A DNA stretch of 64,000 nt from NCBI GenBank assembly GCA_964017045.1, contig OZ024798.1:11367793-11431792 (forward strand). The letters are read 5' to 3'. This stretch comes from Omphiscola glabra. Taxonomy: Eukaryota; Mollusca; Gastropoda; Lymnaeidae. A program made the position numbers and the translations under genes. The notes under the pieces were generated by a model. That model did no database searches. It was not told the origin of the DNA and saw nothing but the letters and a program-made list of their open reading frames with translations. Below are positions 22,222 through 34,426 of the stretch, one piece after another; positions within the stretch are counted from its first letter, which is position 1, and each line of letters begins with the position of its first letter.

Positions 22222-25200
22222 ATGTCAAGTCCAAATGAAAATGATAAAAATCGTCCACCTCCTCATCCTCCAATCGAAACGGGACAGTCGCCATCTCCTC
22301 GAGCTGCAAACATTCCTGATGAACTTTTGAACTTGGTGGGAGGTAAGATGTGCAATAATTATTTTTGAGTGAGTGATCTTACTGAAACTAAGATTTTAAA
22401 AATCTTCTCCTCGTTCAATAATTTATATGATTAGATGCTATACTGCTGAGGGGCCTTCAATTATTATTATTATTATTATTATTAGTTGTCTTATTACCCT
22501 AGCCTACGGCTGGGCTCACTGCGCTTTACATAAAAATATTAGCAAAAGAGACATAATCGTTACAATAAAATAAAATACATTTATGTAATAAAGAACAGCT
22601 GCGGATGTGTCGTGGCAGAGAATTCCATTGTATATGTCAACAAATTGTAGGCAAAATTTGAACCCCTGTCTCTTGTTAACAGCTGTCAAACTTTCAAAGA
22701 CCACACTAATTAATTATGATTAATAAAAATAAATAAATTAATTAGGATTTTCTTTAATGCTTAAGTTATACAAATAAATTTGTTAAAACTTCTTTAACAG
22801 ATATTACATTTTTAATTACTAGAATCTTTGACTAGAGACAATTTTATATTGTAGAATTTATTAAAGAATTGATAAGGTCTTAATATAAGTGAATTTTTGC
22901 TAGTTTTGTTCTTTTTTTTTAATATTCACGTTGATAAGACAAATGTTCCTCTTCAACACATAGCAACTACTTAATTTATCATTGCCGAGTTAGTGTTATA
23001 AAGGAAACGGCTGACAATCATGCTAGTCTGGTTAGTATACCCATTCAGCATTTAAAATATCATCATTTTCTATGTGAGCAATAATTGCCCATGACCTCTC
23101 TCTGTCTTTTGTCAGCCACTCAAATGGGCTACATTTGTGTGTGTGTGTAGTTGTTGATTTTGTTGAAGAGCAGGTAATCTGATCATTTAATTTAAACAAT
23201 TTTATAATCGTTCAAATTAAAAAATTCTCTGCAATAAATTATTTTTTGATTTTTATATATAATTATCTGTAAGTAGAAAAATAGAATTGTTGATGTCAAT
23301 TTGACACCTCCACCCCCCCGGTCAACAAATGGTTAACCTCCCACCCCTATTTTGTTGAAGTAATGAATGGACGGCCTCTGATATAACTTTAGAAAGCTTT
23401 TAAATCATTATTTCTTTTCTAATAGTTTTCAGAAAGGGTAATCCAGTCATTGTGCAACATAAGGGCATATCAAAGAAATACGTTTTATGTCGTTACCCTG
23501 TTCTTTTCTATTATTTGTGTTACCATACATATTAGTGAAACATTTTTTTTTTTCATTTTCTTAGCGTCACCTCCCAGATTTGTCAGTTTCGATCAACTGA
23601 TGTCAGCCGCAGATGGTTTAAAAAACATGACCTTAGCTCATGAGATAGCTATCAATGAGGATTTTGTACTTGAAGAGGCAGAAACAACAGCCAGCAGGTG
23701 AGTGTTCCTTATTTTCCCCATCTTTTAAACAGTTTTAAATTATAAATAGTTGTTGGATGCATTATTACCGTATTTTACGGACTATATGACACACTTTTAT
23801 CCTTCGAAAAATTGCCTCCAAAATTCAGGTGCGTCTCATACTCAAATTAATCTAAAAATGGTAAATATGTTATTTTTTTAAAAATTGCTTAAAAATTGAG
23901 GTGCGTCTTATACTCGAAGTAATATAAAAATGGTAAATATGTTATTTTCAAAAAAAATTGCTTAAAAATTAAGGTGCGTCTTATGGTCCCTCAAATACGG
24001 TAATCATTGTTTCTTGTATGTCAATAAAAATAACCTATCAATTTATCAAATGTGTAGACAATAATTTTTCAGAATAGCAGAAAAAATGAACAATCTTTGT
24101 CAGTATAATACTTTTATTTGGGAACTAGCATGATTCTTGTAATGAACTTGAAGCTTCAGATGAGATTAACAAAAAGATGATTTTTGCTTTTGTTTTAAAT
24201 AGCTTAGAAAAACAAGTGGCAGAAACTGTCAAGCGTGCCTACTGGGATGCTTTCCAGGCCAAAATCACAGAAGACCCTCCAGACCTGAGTATGGCTTTGA
24301 CTATGCTGGGAGAGCTGAAAGAGGTTAGCCCTTTTTCTTTTTTCCCGCTCGCCCCATTAGAAAACCCGGAAATTGTTGAAAGTGGTTGGTGTGAGAATGA
24401 TATGCTGCAGATAAAAAAAATAGGGTAATAGGGGGAGAGACTGCAATCAGGCTAGCACAATAGGAGATTAGTAAAGCACAGCGAGGTTAAACCTTTTTTT
24501 CAGGTTCAACCCTTACTGTGTTTTACTAAAGATAAAAAATAGGTGAGCTCAGAATTATTTTAGAATGTTTGGTTTTTAGGATACAGATCTCATCAATATA
24601 TTACCATGTTTGGTTTTTAGGATACACATCTCATGAATATTTTACAATGTTTGGTTTTTAGGATACAGATCTCATGAATATTTTACAATGTTTGGTGTTT
24701 AGGATACAGATCTCATCAATATTTTACAATGTTTGGTTTTTAGGATACAGATCTCATCAATATTTTACAATGTTTGGTTTTTAGGATATAGATCTCTTCA
24801 ATGCTCTGATGAATCAAAACTCTTTAAATAACCTTCCCGCAGAGCCTGTTCAGTATCCTGCTACCTCGGCACCAGACATTGAAAGCTCAGATCAGTGAAG
24901 TGCTGGACCTACCTTTAATCCAGCAACAGATGGAAAAAGGGGTATTTGACTTTGAGTATTATGGAAAGTTCATTACTGACCACATGGCTCGACACTGTGC
25001 ACCCATCAGGGATGAAAAAATTGCTGAGATCCGAGCCATGAAGGATATAGTTCCAAAGTTCAGGTAGTCATTTGTCATGAACTAGTAATGTTTATCTGAG
25101 TACCATAGTATCCTGCAATAAAACAATTGAAATCAACCTAAGAACAATTAAGTAATTGGTTTGCCAAATCTGGCTTGCAGCCACTTTTTATACGACCTGA

Positions 25201-28200
25201 TAGCTAAGAATAGATTTTACAATTTTATTCCTTTAAAATGTCAAAGTGCACGCTACCTTGAAACCATATAGGGTGGTTCTTTACCTTGCATTTTTACCCG
25301 GCGGGTAAGCTGATACGCCATGCAGTTGTAGCTAATCAGCTCCTACACTTATGTATCTTTTTTTTATTTTTTATTAGGCTTGTGACATAAGTGAACATGC
25401 CTCACAACACTACACACTAGTATTTCAAGTTGTCAGTGTTAATCAGTTACATTATTTCATGTGTAAAAGAGAGAAAATTTCATCAAGAAACATGCTTCCA
25501 CAACTTGTTGGGGGGGGGGGGGAGGAAATTTCTCCTTTCTCAAACAGGAAAATTTAAACCCTCCTTTTACTTTAGTGTGTTTGGCCCTTGGCCTGCGGTG
25601 CAAAAAAAAATATTTGACATTTTCTCATTGCTAAAAAAAAATGTCTGCTGATCCTCATTACAGAAATGAAAAATTTTTTCCTACCCAGGAGCATCATGGA
25701 GACACTAGACCTAATGCGCTGTGACATGGCAAACAACACTATCAAACAAATGAGGCCATACATTCAGCAGAATTCTATAGAGTATGAGAGGCAGAAGTTT
25801 ACTGAGTACCATGAAACTCAGAAAGGTTGGTCCTACCATAGGAGGCGCACACATGCATAGACTCTTTGTTTGAAGACTCAGTGTTGGGTGGGTGTAGACA
25901 GCCAATTTTCAACCTCATGGTGAGGCTCACTGAGTTTTGTCAGATTTCAGTGCCTCAGGGTGTTTTACTATATTCCCCCTTCTGGTAAATGCAAAGAGAG
26001 AGCATCCACGGTTTTTTTAAAATGGCCGCCAACTTGATTGCAGTGACCCGTAAAATTAAGAATAAAATGTTTAAAAATAATGAAAAAATTTCCTAAATGT
26101 ATCCCTAAACCTAACCTGAACACTAAATCTATCCCTAAATCTAAACCTAACCTGAACCCTAAAGTCACGATGCTATCTCTTCACATTAGCCCTCCTTCTT
26201 TGCTGGTCTGAGTGCTTTCCACCTGGCTGTGAACCTATAGCTTGAGATTATCCTAGGAATAATATGAAGTTGATGATTTTCCTAAATTTGGTAGTCTTAA
26301 AGTTTTCTAGTTTTAGCTCATGACAAACCTGAACAAAGGTCAAAAAACTGATTTTGTTCTTGTAAATTGAGTACAAATGGTCACTTTAGGGCAACAGGGT
26401 GTTTAGTGATGTTACACATGACACATGATATTTTTCGGGATTTTTCTAAAACTTTTAAAGTCAAATCCATCTTTCTGTACATGCAAGAAAATACCCCACT
26501 TCCTTTTTACATTATAGCTTTAGGTATAAATGCCTTACTTTATACTGAGGTTTGGATTAAGAGAAACTATGAGAAGCTGCTTCAGAAGTCAGCCAAGCCC
26601 CAGGGAACAAGTGCAGCCAGTGCCAACATTACTCCTGCTAACATTATGAGTGAGGCATACATGGAAGTGCTTGAATGGCCAGATCCCGATAACTTCCCAG
26701 AGGTATTTACGATAATTCTTTAAAAAAAAAATGTTTAAAGTAGTATTAAACATTATTCCTTGTGATATAGTTGGATTCTCACTAAATTCTTACTATTAAT
26801 GTATGAGAGGGAAAATGCTAATGTAGTTACTTTTAGTAAGCAAGTTAACTGAACAAGATGTAAATTAAAATAAAAAATTTTGTTTAAAGCATCTTTGATT
26901 TAGATCTCATAGAGACTTTTTTGATAGACAATCTTTTTGTTTTTTGACTGGGCTGATTTTAAAGAATGATATCGCCGTCATCGCTGCATCCATTCCCCAA
27001 GTAAAAGAAGTATCAAAACAATACATACAGTTTTCCGTTAATGTGAAGCAGGAAAAAGAAATTATGCATACCATCATGCCATCTTATCCCCCAAATATGT
27101 TTTGTTACACTTTATAAAGACATTGATGCTAGACCAGTTCCGCTTCATGGCCATGCGGGACAAACTCCAGACCCTTGGTCTGATCACCTCTGTCCAGCTG
27201 ATCACCTACAGTGTAGTAGGGCCTGCTGTGGAGGGAGTAGAGGACCTGAAGAAACAGCTGAAGGAACATGTTGACCTACTGCTTCAAGATGTTGGCAAAA
27301 AGTGAGCCTTAAGGACTTCCTCTTTTAGTTCTTTTTTTTAAAACCATTTTATTATTATTATTATTATTAAAGTGGTCTTATGTAGCGCGGTACCCCAGCC
27401 TAGGTCTAGGCTCACCATGCTGCACATAAAAATTAGCAAAAAGAAAAGTGACATTAAAAAAACGGTTAGGTAAAATTATTAATCTCAAAACAGCTTTGTA
27501 AAGAGATTTACCTTGCCCACCCAAGTACTATGTACCCCTTTCTAGCCATAGACGGCACCCAGCAGCATCAAGCGTTGTTTATCGGGGGCGAGATTGGGTC
27601 AGAATAGTAGAGGTCGAAGAGATGTGTCTTGAGGGCAGTTTTGAAAGCTTGGATGGTCGGTATATTGCGGATGTTTAATGGGAGTGAATTTTTTTAGCTT
27701 GCAATATTTAGGCCATTTAACAAATTTTACATAATTAAGTTACTGTTTGAGAACACCCCAAAAATATTTTTTTCTGTTTCTTTAAAAGTTCTTTTTTTTG
27801 TTTTGTTTAATGACTTAGAATTAAACTGAAAACTGTGAGACTCCTTGTTTTATGACCTGATTAGAATGGGAACATTTTGTCAACTCGTCTAAGCAACACT
27901 GTGTAAATGCCTTCAGAATGATGTGCTTTACAATGTTTGTATCACAAGCAACACTGTGAAAATGCCTTTAGAATGATATGCTTGAGAATGTTTGTATCAC
28001 ATACGATTTTCGCTACACTGAAATTAATTAATTTTATTACATTTTTTTCTTGAATCAGGGGCATCAAGTCAGTCCTTGACTCAATAGCTGTCCAAGTAGT
28101 GAAAGATGTCAGTGATAGCTTGGCTGGCAGGAAATTGCCACCACTGACTGAGTCTTCCAAGCAAGCTTTGAGAGGCCAGATACTGAGCTTGGGGCTAAGG

Positions 28201-31200
28201 GAGAATACTGTTAGAACTCTAATGAGTAAGTTGTTTTGCATTAGGATTTCCAACCTGTTATAATGGTTTGGAGTTGCACTCAAGAATTATGTAGACCAGA
28301 TAGGTGGGTTTTTATTAGTGAAAATTCTTTCACAAGCAGTGCAAGCATGAGAACTTAAAAAGCAATTCATCCTTCTGCAGAACAACATTTTACATTCCAT
28401 GGAAAGTCCATTTTTAAATCCTTTAACTCTTTCGCTGTGGCACAACGCACAGTGCGTTCATCCGCCGTGCTTAAAAGCACGGACCGACGCAGTGTGCGTT
28501 GTTTCACTATCATGGTTGTTTCTTTGCTATTTCTCTGTTAAACTTTTTAAGAGCAATTTTTTAGTGGTACTTCCTTGTTTATGAACAAAAGCGAGGCGTA
28601 TTTCCTATCATTTGAAGCATTATTTTATGAATTTTCTTCGCTGTTTTTTTTGTTGTTCAATACTGTTGCTACGGCTACCCCAGGCCTAGTGGAGTAAGTA
28701 AGCATCCTAGACGATTGACAGCTCAACAAGCTTTGGAAATGTTCCATACTATTTCTATTGATAGTGACGATGACTTAGATCAATCAAATGATTCAGACAG
28801 CAGTGTTGTTTCAAATGATTTGAGTTCTAGTAGTGAAGATGAGGAGCCTCAAACTAGAGCAAGAGGTATTCCTTTACTACAATCATTTACAAGGGTAAAG
28901 GAAAAAAAAGAAAGATTACTACAGATGAAACTATTCTTGGAAATATAGAATTAGAAGAATGGATTCCGCAAATATTGGGTATAAAACTACCAACAATTTT
29001 ATTTTTTCCCCCACATAAAGAGCCTGGTGTCAACAAAGCCATTATAGCTGAAAATTGTTCACCATTGGATTGCTTTTCAAAACTTTTTTAATGATGAAGT
29101 TATTGATATTGTCATATCATGCATAAATAGCTGTGCTGAAAAAAAACTGAAACAGAACACCCCACTGAGGAGGCGATCTAGGTTCCAAAACTGGAAACCA
29201 ATGTCGAAGTATCATATTTATAAATTCATCGCCATCTCTCTGGCTATGGGAAGGAATAAATGTCCCAGTCTCCAAGACTATTTTTTCAACCCTAGATATT
29301 TTCAACACACCTTTTTATTCTGAATTATTTAGCAGAGACAATATTTTAATTCTATACTCATCCATGCTGCACTGTGGCCACCCTGATGCAGAAGGTAAAA
29401 CCAAAATTGAGCCATACATAAACAAACTGTTGCAAAAATTTAACCTTGCATTCCACGCCTTACCAAAATGTGTCCATTGATGAAATGATAGTTTGCTTCA
29501 AAGGAAAATGGCGGTAAAAACAATATAACCCATCAAAACCACATAAATATCATATCAAAAGTTTTGGTCTAGTGGATTGTGCCACTGGATATGTGGTAAA
29601 ACTTCTGACTTACTATAGAAAAAATACTTCTTTTAAACCTGACGCTGATGTTGATGGTGGCCAAGCAGTTCAGATTTTTCAGACATTACTTCATGCTATT
29701 GGCAAGGGATACCATGTATTTGCAGACAGATTCTACACTACTATGAACTTGGTAGAATATCTGACAAAGCAAGAGCGTTTTAATACTCAATTAAATTCAT
29801 TGAAAATAAAACAAGTTGAGTCAAAATACTGGAAAACTCCAGAAGGCCAAAAAAAAATGTTGTTGCTTGGAAAGACAAAAAAGCAAAGAAACCAGTTCTT
29901 TTGGTATCTACCAGAGCTGAAGCTGAAGATATTCTTGTGAAAAATAAGACAAAACCATCAGCAATCAATTCATACAATCAGTATATGAATGGATGTGATC
30001 TTGCTGATAAAAAATTTGGATATTATGGGATGCACAACAGAAAGTCATCAAAGTGGTGGAAAAAAACTCTATCACTGGATTATGGAAACAGCTTGCTCAA
30101 ATGCTCACATACTTTATGTGTTAAATCACTGTGAAGCTCGCATTAGTCTGAAAAATTTCAAAATACAGCTTATTGATTCTCTGTGTTTGGAAGCATCTTC
30201 AATTATGCCAATCGAAGAAAAAGAAAGGACAATGCCTTTGCCAGGCCGTTCAAGGGCTAACCCAATACCAAGCAAAGAAACCATTTGAAGGCATTTGATA
30301 GACTATGCAAAACAGGACTTGCGGTGCAGAGTGTGTAGTACCTCAACTAAGCCAGAACTGACACATTTTATCTGTATGGACTGTCCTGAACAACCACATC
30401 TACACCCCAAAGACTGTTTCAAGAAATGGCACACTGTGTCCAAATTATAAATCAAAGAACAATATGTCAATAGATTTTGTAAATTTTTCTCCATCAGTGT
30501 AAATAATCATCTGTTTGTGTTACTGTATAAATGTGAAAAATTTTAATTTTTTTAAATCAGTAGCGGCATTATGAGACATAATTCAAAATTATTTTTTGCG
30601 ATTCTTTTGTTGATTTATAAACATAAAAATGTTTATTTTTGATACATAATTGATATTTGCATTAAATTTTAATGATTTTATGGAGTACTAAAATAAATTG
30701 GCCTTCTGACAATTTTTTTCCCTTAAATTTGGTGCTTTTGTATGTCATGTTTTCACATTTTTAATTTCTTTTATGTTACTTTTTTAAGTTAAACTGAAGA
30801 AATAAGTTTCCAAAGATAGTCCGTTAAATTATCTTTCATTTAATATCAAATTTAGCCATATAAACCAAAAAAAAATATTTTAAATAATTTTTATAAAAAC
30901 CCAACCTCTCACTTTTTTTCGCCTTTTAAAAATAATGTACATTTTTTCGTTAAATTCTGCAGCGAAAGAGTTTTAAAAAATGTATTATATTCTCAGGTTC
31001 ACGTCTCATGGAGTTCATACGAGAAGGGATGTCAGGAAAACATATGAACAGCATACGAGTACCCAAAGGTTGCACTGCAGTTCAAGAAGAACTTGCACAT
31101 GTCTTGGGGAATTTCTTGCGTCTGACATCTCACAACCGCTCCGTGTTTGGTGATCATTACGCACAAATAATTGAGAAGCTCATGCACCGTTCAAACAGCG

Positions 31201-31241
31201 AGCTTTCCCCCAATGTCAGCCCAAGAGTCAACAATGCTTGA
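22222..31241 (+). CDS. TCP11L1: TCP11L1-like (T-complex protein 11-like), 9 exons
   Basis: Exons: 22222-22342, 23565-23697, 24203-24323, 24843-25063, 25689-25825, 26518-26702, 27120-27301, 28059-28225, 30997-31241. All introns are GT-AG and phases are continuous, giving 503 aa against about 509 for human TCP11L1. The Pro-rich start is followed by SPPRFVSFDQLM and MTLAHEIAINEDF (about residues 42-70), the opening of the TCP11 domain. VAETVKRAYWDAF, AQISEVLDL, DIVPKF, LMRCDMANNTI and a final VQEELAHVLGNFLRL also match the family. TCP11 relatives have been tied to sperm cAMP/PKA signalling, but the L1 role is poorly known and no enzymatic motif is seen. The last intron carries a piggyBac copy. 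A polyadenylation signal AATAAA is at 31812. The gene is head-to-head with CEP162 and in tandem with PAXBP1. Confidence 0.92.
22455..22705 (-). mobile_element. LINE 3' end with (ATT)n tail in TCP11L1 intron 1
   Basis: An ATT tail (about 22459-22484) is followed by the diverged gcgcagtgagcccagccgta block (complement), the same family as at 6385, 27350 and 40138. It is more degraded than the 27350 copy. Confidence 0.65.
22706..23564. other. TCP11L1 intron 1 remainder
   Basis: AT-rich, with a short GT repeat (about 23136-23149). No gene or mobile element identified. Confidence 0.5.
23765..24003. mobile_element. MITE with TTACCGTATTT ends in TCP11L1 intron 2
   Basis: The left end TTACCGTATTTTACGGAC and the right end (complement TTACCGTATTTGAGGGACC) form terminal inverted repeats. 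Inside, an 80-bp block (gtgcgtctta, then aaaatggtaaatatgttatt) is repeated almost three times. It belongs to the widespread 'ccgtatttt' MITE type. Superfamily not assigned. Confidence 0.7.
24468..24529 (+). ncRNA. Candidate hairpin, pre-miRNA-sized, in TCP11L1 intron 3
   Basis: The arms ttagtaaagcacag and ctgtgttttactaa pair (one G-U), followed by a looser inner stem (gaggttaaacc / ggttcaaccc) and a T-rich loop, about 62 nt in all. Only the fold is visible. Expression or processing cannot be judged, and a decayed palindromic MITE is an equally good reading. Confidence 0.25.
24563..24800. repeat. 41-bp tandem repeat next to TCP11L1 exon 4
   Basis: Six units, each containing atgtttggtttttaggatac, spaced 41 bp apart (about 24564, 24605, 24646, 24687, 24728, 24769). 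The array ends 43 bp before exon 4. Each unit has ggtttttag, which resembles a 3' splice site. Confidence 0.9.
25064..25688. other. TCP11L1 intron 4
   Basis: No gene. A G-run is at 25508-25521, and otherwise the sequence is AT-rich and unremarkable. Confidence 0.5.
25965..26190. mobile_element. Telomere-motif MITE remnant in TCP11L1 intron 5
   Basis: It contains aaaatggccgccaacttgat, then ccctaaacctaacctgaac repeated with variants. This is the complement of the interior of the element at 37265-37550 (tttaggttcaggttaggttt and caaccaagatggcggcc). Its ends are not clear. Confidence 0.5.
27350..27697 (-). mobile_element. LINE 3' end with reverse-transcriptase C-terminus
   Basis: The complement of 27697-27560 encodes NSLPLNIRNIPTIQAFKTAL, then KTHLFDLYYSD and a stop, the standard CR1/L2-type end of ORF2. 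A short 3'UTR follows (gtgagcctagacctaggctg, then ggggtaccgcgctacataag) and an ATT tail at 27350-27369. The copy is 5'-truncated and lies in TCP11L1 intron 7. Confidence 0.85.
28423..30976 (+). mobile_element. piggyBac-like transposon in TCP11L1 intron 8
   Basis: The left end is TTAACTCTTTCGCTG (28423). The right end is CAGCGAAAGAG followed by TTTTAA (to 30976), so inverted ends lie next to TTAA. Subterminal hairpins are present on the left (acgcacagtgcgt, and gtgctt/aagcac near 28470). The plus strand holds a frameshifted transposase. The right end is only about 20 bp from the exon 9 splice acceptor. This family is distinct from the piggyBac at 365-3201 but shares the TTAACTCTTT start. Confidence 0.9.
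28685..30450 (+). pseudogene. Frameshifted piggyBac (PGBD-type) transposase
   Basis: Fragments in order: an acidic N-terminus (28700-28948, LTAQQALEMFHTISIDSDDD); SIDEMIVCFKGKW near 29475 (first Asp region); SFGLVDCATGYVVKLLTYY, then VFADRFYTTMNLVEYL (29560-29765, second Asp); NSYNQYMNGCDLADKKFGYY (about 29960-30025, third Asp); ILYVLNHCEARISL (about 30105); and a C-terminal Cys/His cross-brace, CRVCSTSTKPELTHFICMDC (about 30320-30380). At least four frame changes and no good start codon make it a pseudogene. All three catalytic Asp regions are still readable, so decay is moderate. Confidence 0.88.
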
Positions 31242-33603
31242 AAGCATGCCTGCTACTGAATCTCTTCACCTGACCTGAATTAAAGCTAGCCACGGGAGGT
31301 TTAGCCCTAGTGAGGAACCATTTACAAGGCAGTGGATTGGATTTTGAAAGTAGATTGTAATGATTCATTATGTGATATTTTAAACACATATTGAACTAGG
31401 TGCGAGTTCCAGCTCAGTCGGTCTGAGAATGTATAGGCTAGAGGCACTAACAGATTTATGTGTTCTAACCTCAAAGTGAAGTGGTCTGGTTTGTTGATGT
31501 TCATTTAACCATTTAACCACATTGTTACCCGTGAGAGGCTTGCATTTCAGTAAGTTAAAAAAATTGAATTGGGGCGGTTGGGGGTGGGGGTGGTGGGAAG
31601 GTATTTTTTAAAAACATTCAAGCACTGAAAGAAAAATTATGAATTTTATTTGAGATTAAAGGAGCCGTCCAATTTTAGATTATAAATTATGTTTTTAAAG
31701 TTATATTATGTTGTGGCATAATTATGTTTTTTTTATATTCAGAAAGACATAAATTTAACAGAAGTTAAACATTTTTTGCCTCTATAACTTCATTTAAACC
31801 ACTAATGTTTTAATAAAGATTAATTTTAACGCTTACTTAATAATTATTCAAATTTCAATGGAAAGTTATTGTTTGGCCACCTTGTATATCTTTCAATTTC
31901 CTATTTAATGTTTTTTGTTTTCCAGATAATTTTCAAAGCATACTGGATGAAATATAATGAAAATATTATTTTAAAAACCATTATGGTAATCATAGCATTT
32001 CATGGTGTCACATTTATTACATTTGTAAAGGAACAATCCATCGATTCATATAGAAAAATTAATAAATAGTGTATCCTACTTTTTTTTTATAGTAGTCTTC
32101 CATACCTGTTAACATCATATAACTTGACTAATATATCTTGTCCTAAAAAAAAAAACCAATGATTTGTATAACAGGTCATCCACATTCAGTAAGTAATAAA
32201 TCTGGACCAAATAAAAATATTATTACCATAACTAAAGTATCCATTTTTATATGGCAGCTTATTAGTTTTGTTTTAAGCAAAGTTTTCTGTGAATGCTAAA
32301 AGATAATGCAGATTAGGCTGTGATGCTCAAACACTGAATAGTTGAAAATCTCCCCTATGGCAATTCTATAAGTCTCATTTTCTTAAGATTTTTTTTTTGA
32401 ACTACCAAGTATTCATCAGTTACAAAATTCACATTTCTAAAATCAAATTGTGTATATTTTCCAACAGTTGCATTTACATTGGACATTCAATATATAGATG
32501 TCCAGATTTTTAAAGAATTATTCCACTTTTAAGTAGCAAAACTTTTTTTCTGAATTATAGAATCACTTGGTTAATTGATATGAATTTTATTATACATTTA
32601 AGTCATCAACAATACATGCATTGTATTTCATTTATTTGAACAATTAATTCAGCATTTATTTTCCTTTTACATGTTACTTTTTGAAAAAAGATATTGACTT
32701 CTATTTTATACATTTTATTTTTATGATACTTCAATTAAAAACCTTTTTTACAATCAACTTGGTCAGTCATAGCATTGGATTTATTTGTTTAAAAAAATCT
32801 ATCTGTACTATAATCCATCCTAAGATTCTTCTTTTTTCAAAAAATAACTTTTAAAACCCCAGTTAGATGAGTCATCTTGTTCTAAAACTATTTTATTAAA
32901 GAGCCTTTGTATTTAAAAACTGTTAATTTCCCATTTATTATTTGGAAATAATTTTGTTTAAATAAGTTAAGTTAATTAAGACATGAAACATTTTCCATCA
33001 CATTTCCATATGAATTACACATATGTATTGGGTTGGATGGACAGGATCCAGGATAATTTTTGTTAAAATGTGGGTTTTTAGAAACATACTACCTACCGGT
33101 AAATAGAGATTGAGAAACACCAAAAATATTTTACTCAAGTTTCTCAAAAATCAGGGATAATAATACATGCATTGCCTTAAATGTGTTGCTATTGTTTTAT
33201 TGATCTGTCTTGAATAAAATGCGTCTTTCCTCTAAAAAATATTTTTTATTGTGTTTATTAAAAACATTTAAAATGTGTCTTTCTATTAATATCGTTGATT
33301 TGAATTTTATTTGTTAAACAATGAAGTATTCAATTCACTGTGAAGCATTTTTCAAAATGGAAGTTGCAGTTTTTAAAAATTATTATTTCTTAAAATTTAT
33401 AGATAAGTGGCTTTAAATTACCATGCAAAATTTTGCTTAAACCAGTTGTTAAGGGAAATCTGCCCTTTTTTTCTTTTAGTAGCATTAAAAAGAAGACTTT
33501 ATATCCCTGGTGTTTTGGTTTCATCTCTGTATAGTATTTAAATAATAGTTGAACAGCCATTTGAAGTTATTTTACAGGCATTAATTGTGTATGATATACA
33601 TCA
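31242..33603. other. TCP11L1 3'UTR and intergenic
   Basis: TCP11L1 3'UTR, with AATAAA at 31812, then AT-rich intergenic sequence. The G-rich patch at 31572-31600 is simple sequence. No gene recognised. Confidence 0.5.
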
Positions 33604-33949
33604 TATTTTCCGGCGTATTAGAAGACTGGCTGTATAAGACGACTCCCTACTTTTCCTGTTAAAATATAGGCTTTAGGCCGTATACCAGCTTATAAGATGA
33701 GCCCCGGCGTATAATACGACCCAGGGCTGGATTTACAGACAGGCCGTGGCCTAGGAGCCCAGTGAAATAAGGGGCCCAAAAATTGGGAGTAGTATATAAA
33801 AAATATAGGCCTATATTAAAAAAACTTAGCAATATTTTTATTTTTCAAAATGGGGCCTCAAATTTTTTTTGGCCTTGGTCCCCTAAAATTGTAAATCCAG
33901 CCCTGAAGACGACCCCCGACCTTTTCATGGGTTACGCCAGAAAATACTG
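33604..33949. mobile_element. 'ccggcgtat' MITE, split by a nested hAT MITE
   Basis: The outer element has ends ATATTTTCCGGCGTAT and, at the right on the complement, TATTTTCTGGCGTAA. Its interior carries repeated gtataagacgac-type motifs. Sequence from 33722 to 33905 interrupts it (see next entry). Confidence 0.7.
33722..33905. mobile_element. hAT-like MITE nested in another MITE
   Basis: The ends CAGGGCTGGATTTACA and TGTAAATCCAGCCCTG are perfect inverted repeats. The interior has ggggccc-type patches. The flanks atacgacc and agacgacc agree at 7 of 8, if the right end is offset by one base. Non-coding. Confidence 0.8.
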
Positions 33950-34076
33950 AATATACATTTAGGTCAATGAAATTTAGGATTTTTCTTAAATATATCAAAC
34001 ATCTGTTTCACTAATCTGAAATTATATCCTAGCTTAAAACAGCAATAGATGCTAAAAAAGTTATTATTTAACTCAG

Positions 34077-34426
34077 ATGTAATAGCAGCTACCAATCTTT
34101 TTTTCTCCTGTACCCCTTGATTAGAGTTTACACTTATGAGTTCCCCTACCTGTATTGAAACAAAATAACTCTTGCAACCAGTGAAATATCCTCATCAACA
34201 CCAGGCACAGAAACATTGTAAATCCCCTGTACATGCATAGGAGCCAGAATGACCAATAAATTGATCGTGGGCCCTTAATATACAGAAGAAGAAGAAACAT
34301 AGCTACTCATAAATGAACAGTTTTAAGAAAACATTTTGCTGTTTCCGGCCATGTTCACCATAATTTTGTGTACCCTGAGTGATCTAAGAGTATGCGTACC
34401 ACAGGCTAGGAACCACTGATGTAATA
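34077..34426. mobile_element. hAT-like MITE with perfect 8-bp duplication
   Basis: Element 34085-34418 (334 bp). The right end TAGGAACCACTG, with 'gtatgcgtaccaca' next to it, matches the family at 3729. ATGTAATA duplicates at 34077-34084 and 34419-34426. The left end is worn. Confidence 0.82.
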
